From Methanomassiliicoccales archaeon (GTDB lineage: Archaea; Thermoplasmatota; Thermoplasmata; Methanomassiliicoccales; JACIVX01), in contig JARYLV010000013.1 in assembly GCA_029907465.1 (NCBI GenBank), positions 1 to 47,230 of the forward strand: a DNA stretch of 47,230 bases, written 5' to 3'. A model generated the notes under the pieces. It made no database searches. It had not been told where the DNA came from and saw only the letters and a program-made list of their open reading frames with translations. This document shows positions 33,315 through 41,168 of the stretch, piece after piece (position 1 is the first letter of the stretch; each line of letters begins with the position of its first letter). The position numbers and the translations under genes are program-made.

Positions 33315-34826
33315 TTAATAGAGAAATGACACGTCAAAATCATTTTTTTCAAGCCCTCGAGCTGCTAGTTTGGCTGCCCTTTGCCCGAGTCTGATCGTTG
33401 ATGGTAATTTTATTCTCGGGAGATCTATTGTATAGTAGTGCATCCTGGTCAAGCAATAAATGTGCCAGAGGTCGTCTTTCGTCAGCTCTGAGCCTTCGCT
33501 TCCTTTTACAAAATTCACTTGGAGGGGAGAGAGATCGCGGGCCCCGATCACGTATGGTTTTTTTCCACTTTGGAATGAGTACCTCCATGTACCGATGGTA
33601 TAGAGAAACGCTATCTTTCCTTTTTCCAAGTACCAATAGCTTCCTTCTTGTGGCCAGGCATAGTTTGGCTTCTCATTCGGATCATATAGCCTTAAACCGC
33701 CATATTCCTGGATGTGAATAATCTTAAATCTCTTGAAACCGCGAGAGGCTATAGTCTCTGCTATCTCTTCATAGACTTTTTTCGCATACCTATCTTTTAC
33801 ATGAACTATCACAAAATCATTTTCTTTCGTATATCTGAAGTCTCCAACCGATTTCTCGATCGTATGCAGAGCGCTCTCGAACATTGAGCTAACTTCGCTG
33901 GGGTCTATGGCTATAGCCCTCTCTTCTTTTTCCTTTTCAACTCTTGCCTCACGGTTCAAGAGCCTGGTTATTGGTTCACCCCAATTATTGATGATTTCGA
34001 GGGCTACAACTCCCTTTCTCTCGACGACGCTCGAGCAGGAAGATGAGACTGTGTTTAATCCGATAAAGGCCGATACACCGCTGAGTAGGTTTTTTAATTT
34101 CCAGGGAATGCCTCCGAGTTTTGAGAATATGCCAAGAGACAAGTTCCAAAGGAATTCGCCCTTCCAATTGTTGTCATTTTTTGGGTAATTGAAAATGGTA
34201 TTCTCTCGAATCATTTGTGTTTGGACGCGTTTTGAAATAGAATGAATCTTGATATCATAATAATTAAAACTATCCAGATCTAAATCATCATAATCTGATT
34301 CATCGGAAAACGCATCTTCCTTAAGATCACTGCTGGATACTATCAAGAGGACATGAGATTCCTTGTGTCTCGACTGAGATACTTCATCTATTTTCTTACG
34401 TACATCATTCAAATCGATGTATTCAGTATAACTGCCTGGTTCTTCTATTTCCAAATTGAGTCTGCAAAAATTTGCGAATCCAGGATATTTCGATCGATCA
34501 AAAATAACTCCTGGCACCCCCTCATTTATATCAGTCAAAATCTTGGCAATTCCTTTGCGTCCTTTACAGCCTTTGGGAATCAGAACACTGATCTTTGGGG
34601 GCTCGCAGAGATTCGGTCTCTTGAAAGGCGAACAATTGTGCACGGCGAAAGATAGAACTGGATCGGTGCCAGTCTTTTCAGCATCGAATAGCAGCAAAGG
34701 CGGATCTAAACGTGCGAGAAACTCCTCATCGGGTATTATAGTCAACCCCCCTGCTGGCAAAATTAACCCTTCGAAACGATAGCAGTTTTTTGCCCCCACC
34801 ATCCAGTGTGATGCTGAAGGAGTCAT
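33315..34826 (-). CDS. Prokaryotic Argonaute, MID-PIWI part (second frame)
   Basis: Open frame of 503 codons, of which the part from about residue 13 continues the Argonaute begun in the upstream frame. MID domain: HVLLIVSSSDL and IHSISKRVQTQMI, which resembles the guide 5'-phosphate pocket. PIWI: FLWNLSLGIFSKLGGIPWKL, AFIGLNTVSSS, FVIVHVKDRYAKKVYEEI, and the end LTRMHYYTIDLPRIKLPSTI. By alignment from memory to Pyrococcus Ago, the tetrad is Asn258, an unclear Glu, Asp345 and Gln482, so slicing is predicted lost. No ribosome site precedes ATG 34826, arguing that this half is made by frameshifting, or that the gene is broken or mis-sequenced. Confidence 0.8.
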   Translation of the reverse strand: MTPSASHWMVGAKNCYRFEGLILPAGGLTIIPDEEFLARLDPPLLLFDAEKTGTDPVLSFAVHNCSPFKRPNLCEPPKISVLIPKGCKGRKGIAKILTDINEGVPGVIFDRSKYPGFANFCRLNLEIEEPGSYTEYIDLNDVRKKIDEVSQSRHKESHVLLIVSSSDLKEDAFSDESDYDDLDLDSFNYYDIKIHSISKRVQTQMIRENTIFNYPKNDNNWKGEFLWNLSLGIFSKLGGIPWKLKNLLSGVSAFIGLNTVSSSCSSVVERKGVVALEIINNWGEPITRLLNREARVEKEKEERAIAIDPSEVSSMFESALHTIEKSVGDFRYTKENDFVIVHVKDRYAKKVYEEIAETIASRGFKRFKIIHIQEYGGLRLYDPNEKPNYAWPQEGSYWYLEKGKIAFLYTIGTWRYSFQSGKKPYVIGARDLSPLQVNFVKGSEGSELTKDDLWHIYCLTRMHYYTIDLPRIKLPSTIRLGQRAAKLAARGLEKNDFDVSFLY

Positions 34827-35640
34827 TATTCAATATACGGTGGAAATTCCTCTCGAGAAATTTGAACGAACTGTCTATATCCTCCTCGTTATCTCTAAAC
34901 TGAGCAAAACGCAGCATGTCCTCGTAAACACCGCGCTTCTTCAGAGTAGCAGGCCTCGCCGGGACGTAAAGTTCTTTCAAGGGAATCTTGTCCCTAAATT
35001 TCCCATCGGGGCTTTCGATGATTCCGTATTCCTCGCTAACGCTTTTCAAAATTGTCAACCCCCGATAGGACTTGTTTTTTCTATTTACTACGACAGGATG
35101 GTTGATCCACTTTGACCAAGCATGCAGAGGTACATATATCTTAAACTTTGATCGTGTTTCAAACAGTATTTTGACAACCCCAGGAGCTGGTGCAGCATAG
35201 ACCTTCGGCCCAATTCCTCGATAAGCTACATATGTCCCCTCGCCACCTCCTTGTTTTTTCATAGCATATGCGGGATCATCGGAAATGATGTAGATACTCT
35301 CATAAGCCCTCCCACCAATGTTCTCGAAATTCCTGCTAGATAGGTACGCATCAATGGCCTGGTAAAGCATCCTCCCAATGATCCTTGCACCATTTTCTGT
35401 TGTATTTGAAATTTCAGCAAGTTTGACCTCCCCCGTCGTCATTTCCCTGAAGAACTCCGCCTGCGAAAGATAGCTATCTGTAAAGTATATCTCATTCCCA
35501 ATGACGAAATACGGAGAACCCGTTCTATATCCCTCTAGGGCTTTCCATGCCTCCTTCTCAGAGACACGCAACGTCTTCTTAAAGCAAGAAAACCGAGAAT
35601 AATCAGTTTCCGTAGACTGGAAAAGATTACTCCAATACAT
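34726..35640 (-). CDS. Prokaryotic Argonaute, N-terminal part (N-L1-PAZ-like)
   Basis: 304 codons; the first 283 look like the N-terminal lobe of a long pAgo. An N/L1 region (to about 150) is followed by a PAZ-like segment (KSYRGLTILKSVSEEYGIIE, IPLKELYVPARPATLKKRG) and an L2-like helix (SFKFLERNFHRILNN). After SITLDGGG the frame runs on for 21 unrelated-looking residues, while the other frame continues with the expected L2/MID sequence YRFEGLILPAGGLTIIP. The ATG follows directly on GTGGAGG, 6 nt after the membrane-protein stop, so effector and Argonaute are one operon. Confidence 0.75.
   Translation of the reverse strand: MYWSNLFQSTETDYSRFSCFKKTLRVSEKEAWKALEGYRTGSPYFVIGNEIYFTDSYLSQAEFFREMTTGEVKLAEISNTTENGARIIGRMLYQAIDAYLSSRNFENIGGRAYESIYIISDDPAYAMKKQGGGEGTYVAYRGIGPKVYAAPAPGVVKILFETRSKFKIYVPLHAWSKWINHPVVVNRKNKSYRGLTILKSVSEEYGIIESPDGKFRDKIPLKELYVPARPATLKKRGVYEDMLRFAQFRDNEEDIDSSFKFLERNFHRILNNDSFSITLDGGGKKLLSFRRVNFASRGVDYNTR
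34786..34797 (-). other. Frameshift point in the Argonaute gene (G5-C-A6)
   Basis: On the coding strand the sequence is GGTGGGGGCAAAAAACTG. Reading with one base fewer in the G5 or A6 run joins the two frames as DGG(G)KNCYRFEG and gives about 774 residues, close to the roughly 770 of long archaeal pAgos. This could be a true lesion, transcriptional slippage, or a sequencing/assembly error in a homopolymer. Confidence 0.75.
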
Positions 35641-35646
35641 CCTCCA

Positions 35647-37029
35647 CTATTCCCCCAGACCCAATGAGCTTTCAAGATTTTTACGTATTTTCTTCTTAAT
35701 ATCTTTTTTCTTGCACAACAAGCCAATCAAATTAATCAGTGAGTATTCTGGCGTTTTCTTAATAAGATAAATGATTTCTATAATAATAGAATAAGCTATA
35801 ATCCAAACTGGAGAATAGGCTATTAACCCCGTTATCCAAGATAGCGCAATAATTATGACAGGAACGACAAAAAATAATAAGAGACTTCTTGCGACCAATA
35901 CTAAGTACTCGCAATTTGATGCCCTCTCAAGAACATCTTCCAGGCCTTCTTTTTTCACGCTGCGATATTTGTCTTCTTTCCGGCTTGCTTTGAATTGATA
36001 GTACTCGTCTCTTTCGTGGCCTGGAATGGTGTATACATAACAGAATCCAGCGCTACACAGGGCTAACGTGATCTTGCAAACAAATGAAACCTGTGGCACT
36101 TGCCTTAGAAGAGTGTGGAGTTTATCACCAGAAAGTCTCATTGATATTTCATATACATCATCTTCGATTTGTTCAATGGAGAGATGGAGTCCATTTTTAT
36201 TAATATTATCAAGCCCGCCAAAAGTGGAATAACGAGTGAGTGATTCACGGATGTCGCGTTCCATAACACCTATTGGATTTTCTCGGAAGTATCTTTTCAG
36301 GTCGGAGATGATTGTCCTATAACATTGGATCCCGAGCAGCGTATAAGGTTTCACGAGGAGGGCGCTTTGATCCATATTATTGACCCTTTTTCTGAGGCCT
36401 TCCACGTCCTCCTTAAACCCCTCATGGATCTTTTTCAGTTGCTCTTTAGTTTTCGAGAATGATGCGAGAATGTACAGTAGTTTGGTCTTGGTCTCATCAT
36501 CAATGATTTCCCTGTTGTAGAGCTTCGAGAGCTTCTCTGCAAGGTCTTGGGCTTTTCCTATAGTTTCCTTGAACTCGGTTCGGACATCATCTCCAATTAG
36601 GCTGAAAAAGTACGACATGCTGAATAAGTATTCGGTTGAAAACTGCCAACGCTTTGATTGCATTTCTTCTTCGGCGCGTTGCAGAACTTCATGGAGCACC
36701 TTACTTATGGCTTTCTTCTGTCGGAAGTAATGTTTGTATCTGACGAACTGCCCTAAAATGAAAGGGAGGAGATATTCCCTATCTGAGACAAATCGTTTTT
36801 CCGCCTCATGCAAAAAGTCATCAAGGTGTACAAGGTAGTTCTCATCTAGGGAGTCGTTAAGGAAAGTTAATAACGCCAAACCATAAAGATTATTCTTTGC
36901 TTTCTCTCCATCATCCTCACCGCCCCAAGAATAATCGCCCTGTTTCATATAAAGAACGCGCTCTTCAAGTTCTCGGATAAACCCGTAAACCTCCCTCTCG
37001 CTACAAGCCTCTTGAACCATTGTATTCAT
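35647..37029 (-). CDS. Argonaute-associated membrane protein, putative effector
   Basis: 460 residues from ATG 37029, which follows AAAGGGGAAAG; the frame opens at TTG 37050. The first 330 or so residues are soluble and mostly helical with coiled-coil-like stretches (EELQRAEEEM-type, KEQLKKIHEGFKEDVEGLRK). Two adjacent membrane helices lie at about 373-423 (LLLFFVVPVIIIALSWITGL, WIIAYSIIIEIIYLI), and a basic tail KKKDIKKKIRK follows. It is 6 nt upstream of the Argonaute. In known inactive long-pAgo systems (BPAM-type) and the Sulfolobus SiAgo-Aga system, a membrane protein partner kills or depolarises the infected cell. I recognise no closer family. Confidence 0.75.
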   Translation of the reverse strand: MNTMVQEACSEREVYGFIRELEERVLYMKQGDYSWGGEDDGEKAKNNLYGLALLTFLNDSLDENYLVHLDDFLHEAEKRFVSDREYLLPFILGQFVRYKHYFRQKKAISKVLHEVLQRAEEEMQSKRWQFSTEYLFSMSYFFSLIGDDVRTEFKETIGKAQDLAEKLSKLYNREIIDDETKTKLLYILASFSKTKEQLKKIHEGFKEDVEGLRKRVNNMDQSALLVKPYTLLGIQCYRTIISDLKRYFRENPIGVMERDIRESLTRYSTFGGLDNINKNGLHLSIEQIEDDVYEISMRLSGDKLHTLLRQVPQVSFVCKITLALCSAGFCYVYTIPGHERDEYYQFKASRKEDKYRSVKKEGLEDVLERASNCEYLVLVARSLLLFFVVPVIIIALSWITGLIAYSPVWIIAYSIIIEIIYLIKKTPEYSLINLIGLLCKKKDIKKKIRKNLESSLGLGE

Positions 37030-37050
37030 TTCTTTCCCCTTTGTTGTCAA

Positions 37051-37586
37051 TCAATAGGTTAGATGAGTCAGCATATTTCTTATTTATTGTGGCTTAGAAG
37101 TTTAAGTATGAAAATAGGTGGAGGTTCTCATCGTCACGCCAAAAGACGCTATTTGATTTCTTGATCAGAGAAAACATAAGGAATGAGATAATCGGCTATT
37201 GGTAAGCAACAAACCCGCAATTTCAACAGGTCTGTTCCACGTGCATTCCAGAGGTTAGACTAAGTAAAGTGTCGTTCAAATCTGGAAAATCAATTATCGT
37301 AGTCTTAGAAGAATTGTTTACGCTGAAAAATGTTGAAGACTCTGACGTCATCTGAAAGCCCGCCGCGGGAGTTTGCTTCATCGATTTCTTTAAAGTCGTC
37401 AAACATCTGCAAATATGTCTGATGGCGAGTGGATGAATTCCAATGAGTCCTGAGCTGGAAAAGCGCATTAGAAACTGACGATAGTTTCTTTTCAATTATA
37501 ATTCAAATATGCAGAATACAATCGTAGCCACAATCAAAAATAGTTGTTATTAGTATCCAAGAGATTTATGATAAGTTGTGAATTAT
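37051..37586. other. Intergenic region upstream of the Argonaute operon
   Basis: 536 nt between divergent units. A 90-codon minus-strand frame at 37223-37495 has no ribosome site and improbable composition, so it is not called. The stretch 37300-37450 is less AT-rich than the rest and may be a gene relic. The operon promoter must lie near 37050-37110 (minus-strand AATAAATAAG near 37080). Confidence 0.4.
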
Positions 37587-37748
37587 ATGCCTAGATGTCC
37601 TAACTGTAACGATGAAATAAGAGAACCGAATAAGATGTGGAAATACGATCAATTCATGGTTCAACCCTTTGCGTGCAACAAGTGAAATATCCAATTCCGG
37701 GAGTACCTCAATAAAAACGGAAAACACAGCTTCACACTAAAATTTTAA
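37587..37748 (+). pseudogene. Small zinc-ribbon protein with in-frame TGA at a Cys position
   Basis: The frame begins MPRCPNCNDEI and runs to FACNK, where a TGA (37683-37685) interrupts it, then continues NIQFREYLNKNGKHSFTLKF to TAA at 37746. Intact archaeal relatives have a second C-x2-C in exactly this place, before a FREYL-type strand, so the TGA replaces the fourth zinc Cys. One base change from TGC or TGT explains it. Selenocysteine reading cannot be excluded from sequence alone but is unlikely outside the known Sec-using archaea. Confidence 0.65.
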
Positions 37749-37976
37749 AACAGAAAAAGCTATAGAAAGGCGTAGAATCCTTTGGGCATGCCCTTTTCTT
37801 TAGGATCTTGAAGAAGTCATAAACCAGTTTTTTCAATTTCCCTTAATATCTTTGATGCCTTCCTCTCTGCGCGGTAGAACCAATGTGTGCGGATCACCAC
37901 CACTTTCGCCCCCTCTCCCGCCGCTTAATTTTTAATTCATGGGCGTGTTCCACAAGACCCAACGGAGGAGGTCAAA

Positions 37977-38194
37977 GTGAAGTTCGAAAGGAATATACGA
38001 CTGGAGAAGTTCTTGGAAGCGCTTGTAGAGCAGTACACGTTCGATTTAGGAGAGAAGATTGCGAAGGATGCCCCGTGCTGCGGAGCATGTCGGAGTGCCT
38101 CGGGGCCGTTAAGGCCAGCAATAACGCGGAGATACGCGTGGAAATTGGGATCGTCAGGAGCATGAAGAAATGCCCATGCTGGAGGCGTCAATAG
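37977..38194 (+). pseudogene. Small Cys-rich protein broken by a frameshift
   Basis: A strong GGAGGAGGT ribosome site precedes GTG 37977. The frame reads MKFERNIRLEKFLEALVEQY and then passes into unlikely sequence. The -1 frame from about 38046 reads CEGCPVLRSMSECLGAVKAS, VEIGIVRSMKKCPCWRRQ and stops at 38192-38194. Together they look like one roughly 72-residue protein with Cys pairs that lost a base between about 38045 and 38060. No family is recognised. Confidence 0.5.
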
Positions 38195-38386
38195 ATGATA
38201 TCATTGTCGTTTCTCTTTCTAATTTGAAATGCCAACAAACGCGACTCTTAATATATTCTAGAATTTCCGATGGCGACTACCCAACATGCGATGTCTGAAA
38301 CAAGGTTTTATTACCGCCGCTGTCAATAGAATTCTTCGATCAGAAATGAAAAAACGATAAAGATTGGGGGCTGGAGGAGAGGCAAG

Positions 38387-39511
38387 ATGGGCGAGGTCAA
38401 GAAGTCGCTGAGATCTTCGATCGAAGAAGTTATTGTGTCCCCCTCAGTCTTAAGGGCGCTCCGGGAGTCATCCGGATATTCTGAGGAGGAAGTCGCGAGA
38501 AAACTCAATACTTCCCTAGAGAGGGTCAGGGCCGTAGAGGATGGGAAAGGGCATTTTACCCTGAGGCAGATAAAGAAGCTCGCGGACATATACAAGCGTC
38601 CGCTCGCTGCTTTTTTCTCCGAAACCATCAATCCTCTACCAGAACTCTCAGACTTCAGGACCAAGAGGGACGGCAAGCTCCCCCCCGAAGTCTACCTCGC
38701 AAAGAGGAGGGCGGTTTACCTCGCGGAAAAGCTGATGGAGCTTACTGGGAAGAAGAGTAGCATCCCGGAAATCCCCCTGAATTACGAGCCGGAGGACCTT
38801 GCTGGTTGGTTGAGGAAAGAACTGGATATAAGGCCGCCCTCATCTTTGGGCCAAGCCGGACGACTCACGCCGGTGAAGATACTCGATTACTATAAGAAGT
38901 CCTTCGAAGAGAAGATGGGACTTTTGATCATCGAGTTCCCGATGAACAATGGGGATGTCAGGGCTTTCTGCGTGGCTTCGGACATCTCCGTTATTGTGCT
39001 CAACGAGAACGAGGCACCGCAGGCAAAACTCTTTTCAATCGCCCACGAAGTTTGCCATATCCTCAGGAAGACCCCCAGTATCTGTTCCATAGACATCGAG
39101 GAAAAAGATAAGCAGGAAGTGTTCTGCAACAGGTTCGCTGCTGAGCTCCTCGTGCCGGCTCACGAGCTGAGGCAATTGCGAGAGGAGGTAAACGAAGAGT
39201 CCGTCAGAAGGCTGGCCAGGGAATACGGCGTGAGCAGGCAGGTGATCGCAATCCGCCTTAAGCGTCTCGGTTTGATCGGCAGGGCTAAGTACGAAGAGCT
39301 TACGAAAAAGATGGAGGATGAAGGTGAAGTAGAGAGGAAGACAAGAGGAAAGGGTGGCCGAGACTGGACAAGGACATTCTTCAACAGGGCAGGAGGGCTC
39401 GCGGTCTCCGAGATGAGGAGGGCGATTGTAGAGGACAAGGTCAGTCTCTACGAGGCCGCACGCATTCTAGACCTGAAAATGAAGTACGCTGAACAGCTTC
39501 TTGCCGAGTGA
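38387..39511 (+). CDS. XRE-type HTH with ImmA/IrrE metallopeptidase domain, putative antitoxin
   Basis: 374 residues. The helix-turn-helix is at about 18-75 (LRALRESSGYSEEEVARKLN, VRAVEDGKGHFTLRQIKKLA). The ImmA/IrrE domain has HEVCHILRK near 220 and the third zinc ligand in NRFAAELLVPAHEL near 250. The last 75 residues are charged, with a second small helical domain. Proteins of this build act as antitoxins or as proteases that relieve repression. GGAGGAGAGG lies before the ATG. The stop overlaps the DUF4411 gene (TGATG/GTGATG), a known pairing. Confidence 0.88.
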   Translation: MGEVKKSLRSSIEEVIVSPSVLRALRESSGYSEEEVARKLNTSLERVRAVEDGKGHFTLRQIKKLADIYKRPLAAFFSETINPLPELSDFRTKRDGKLPPEVYLAKRRAVYLAEKLMELTGKKSSIPEIPLNYEPEDLAGWLRKELDIRPPSSLGQAGRLTPVKILDYYKKSFEEKMGLLIIEFPMNNGDVRAFCVASDISVIVLNENEAPQAKLFSIAHEVCHILRKTPSICSIDIEEKDKQEVFCNRFAAELLVPAHELRQLREEVNEESVRRLAREYGVSRQVIAIRLKRLGLIGRAKYEELTKKMEDEGEVERKTRGKGGRDWTRTFFNRAGGLAVSEMRRAIVEDKVSLYEAARILDLKMKYAEQLLAE

Positions 39512-40044
39512 TGGGGATGGGGAAGCCGCATATACAGAAGACCATTGAGAAAATCTACATTATTGACTCATGCGCCCTGATAAACCTCTTCAGACACAGC
39601 GGTTTGCCTTATGAGCCCTACCCAGAAGACCTCTTTCCGAACCTCTGGAAGAAGATCAAGGGCATGACAAACAGCGGTATACTCATTTCACACACGAGCG
39701 TGTACAAAGAGATTTCACGGAAGGACGACCAGGCAAAGGATTGGTGTGAGAAGAATAAGAGGATGTTTAAGGACGTAGACGAATGCCAGCTAGAAGTCTT
39801 CCAACAGGTCCGGCAGTCCTATGACCCGCATTATTGGAAGCGCGAATTGAACAAAAACAGCGAATGGGCGGACCCGTGGATAATAGCACTCAGCGTGTGT
39901 CATGGAAATGCGACCATTGTAACTGACGAAAAGATGACGGATCACAACAACCCTAACGTCGGGAATAGAATACCTGATATCGCTCGAAAGCTAAACATTC
40001 CGTGCATGAATCTGATGGATTTCCTAAGGGAGGTCGGAATATGA
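39511..40044 (+). CDS. DUF4411 PIN-like putative toxin
   Basis: About 177 residues (ATG 39511, overlapping the previous TGA; GTG 39508 and ATG 39517 are other in-frame choices). The PIN-like acidic residues are visible in IYIIDSCALINLFR, an inner Glu (SVYKEISRKDDQAKDW), EWADPWIIALSV and TIVTDEKMTDHNNPNVGN. DUF4411 genes regularly follow XRE-ImmA genes and are taken as RNase toxins of a toxin-antitoxin module. No third gene is present. Confidence 0.85.
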   Translation: MGMGKPHIQKTIEKIYIIDSCALINLFRHSGLPYEPYPEDLFPNLWKKIKGMTNSGILISHTSVYKEISRKDDQAKDWCEKNKRMFKDVDECQLEVFQQVRQSYDPHYWKRELNKNSEWADPWIIALSVCHGNATIVTDEKMTDHNNPNVGNRIPDIARKLNIPCMNLMDFLREVGI

Positions 40045-40132
40045 AAAGAAGGGACCGAACTCCCGAAGTGAACGTGTGAAAAAAGCGTGACTCAAAGAAA
40101 AAAAGCGGGCCCGAGGGAGCGCTGAAGGGACT

Positions 40133-40273
40133 CTATTTCTTTGACTTGGACTTCACCGGCTCCATCGGGATCCCGCAGCAGATCAGGTCGCACGCGGTGC
40201 ACCCGCACTCCTCGTCCACGACCACGACGATCCCGCACTCCTTGCACTTGTACTTGTCGCCTTTCTTCGCCAA
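40133..40273 (-). CDS. Desulforedoxin-like small iron protein
   Basis: 46 residues: MAKKGDKYKCKECGIVVVVD, then CGCTACDLICCGIPMEPV and a basic tail. KYKCKEC, a beta strand and a downstream CC-GIPME match the rubredoxin-like Fe(Cys)4 site of desulforedoxin and of the N-terminal domain of desulfoferrodoxin; two extra Cys (CGC) are present. The TTG start follows GGGGTGAT. It is independent of the flanking toxin-antitoxin genes and probably takes part in electron transfer or oxidative stress defence. Confidence 0.75.
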   Translation of the reverse strand: MAKKGDKYKCKECGIVVVVDEECGCTACDLICCGIPMEPVKSKSKK

Positions 40274-40595
40274 GAAGGATCACCCCTAAATCGAGATCCT
40301 CCGCGGAAATTCTACATTCCTAGGTGTATAAAAATTTTTCAACGTCGACTAATAGAATGAGGTGCCAGGCTTACCTACCTTGGAACTGCGGTATAAGAAT
40401 CATGCGGAAGGACGTCCGATACCAACGCCTCAGTTATCTCGAGGTTGTCATTGGTGACTTTATCCTTTCCTATTTAGATTGCCACTCAACTGACTTCATA
40501 TCGAAATGATACGACGACGCGCGAAATTAAAAAAGGACGGAAAACCTGAAGTCTTTGGATCCCGATAAAGAATTGAAAGATGAGGGGTCGGTGAA

Positions 40596-41168
40596 ATGCG
40601 AGGGGAGGAGCTGGAACTGGAGGAGCAGGTGGTACTTTATTGCATCGGTGCACTTAACAGACCTCTCCGCAGCGAGCTGTATCTCCAGAAGTTGTTGTTT
40701 CTTGTCTCGAATGTGTTCCCTGAGTTAAAAGATGAGCTGCGGTTTGAACCGCACCTGATGGGGCCGTATTCTTTTAAGGTCAGTCAGATACTGGAAGACC
40801 TCATCACCGATGAACTGGTGGAAAAGCGCAAAGGCGGGTACAAGCTCACGCAGACGGGGGGGAGGACGTTTTCTTCATTGACGCTGCCCAGAGAGCTCAG
40901 AAACGTGATTGAGGAGTTCAAAGACATCCTCCCCGATCTTACTGAAGATGAACTTCTCGTCTTTGTCTATGCGCTCTACCCAGATTATATTTCGGAATCG
41001 ACGCGGTGGGACCGGCTAAGGCCAAAGAGAAAAGAGCTAGCGGCGTCTATTTTAAGGAAGTCCAAGGTCTCCTTCTCTCAAGCTGCGAGAATAGCTGGAA
41101 TGAACAGCGTTTCATTCGCGGACTATTTGAAAAAGCGGGGCATCAGGATTGACTGTCAAGGTCCTTGA
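40596..41168 (+). CDS. Putative antitoxin: Panacea-like N-terminus, UPF0175-like HTH at the C-terminus
   Basis: 190 residues. The first 110 resemble a Panacea/SocA-type or related winged-helix fold (LYLQKLLFLVSNVFPELKDE, HLMGPYSFKVSQILEDLI). Residues about 145-185 (AASILRKSKVSFSQAARIAG, FADYLKKRGI) look like the UPF0175 helix-turn-helix used by antitoxins of archaeal PIN toxins. It overlaps the PIN gene by 20 nt. GGTGAA precedes the ATG. The combination of the two modules in one protein is unusual; the assignment of the first is tentative. Confidence 0.6.
   Translation: MRGEELELEEQVVLYCIGALNRPLRSELYLQKLLFLVSNVFPELKDELRFEPHLMGPYSFKVSQILEDLITDELVEKRKGGYKLTQTGGRTFSSLTLPRELRNVIEEFKDILPDLTEDELLVFVYALYPDYISESTRWDRLRPKRKELAASILRKSKVSFSQAARIAGMNSVSFADYLKKRGIRIDCQGP

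Noticed and set aside
34826-34826. Independent start of the Argonaute C-terminal half at this ATG
   Set aside because: No ribosome site upstream, and the first 12 residues do not look like Argonaute, while the joined frame does. Kept only as the limit of the open frame.
37223-37495. 90-codon minus-strand frame upstream of the Argonaute operon
   Set aside because: No ribosome site, unusual composition (many Ser, Thr and Cys), no recognisable pattern. Possibly a relic but not supportable as a gene.
40092-40283. 63-codon minus-strand frame opposite and around the desulforedoxin-like gene
   Set aside because: Arg/Val/Gly-rich product typical of a shifted frame; the frame with the Cys motifs is the real one.
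40324-40509. 61-codon frame between the desulforedoxin-like gene and the second PIN pair
   Set aside because: No ribosome site and no pattern; stands in an intergenic stretch.
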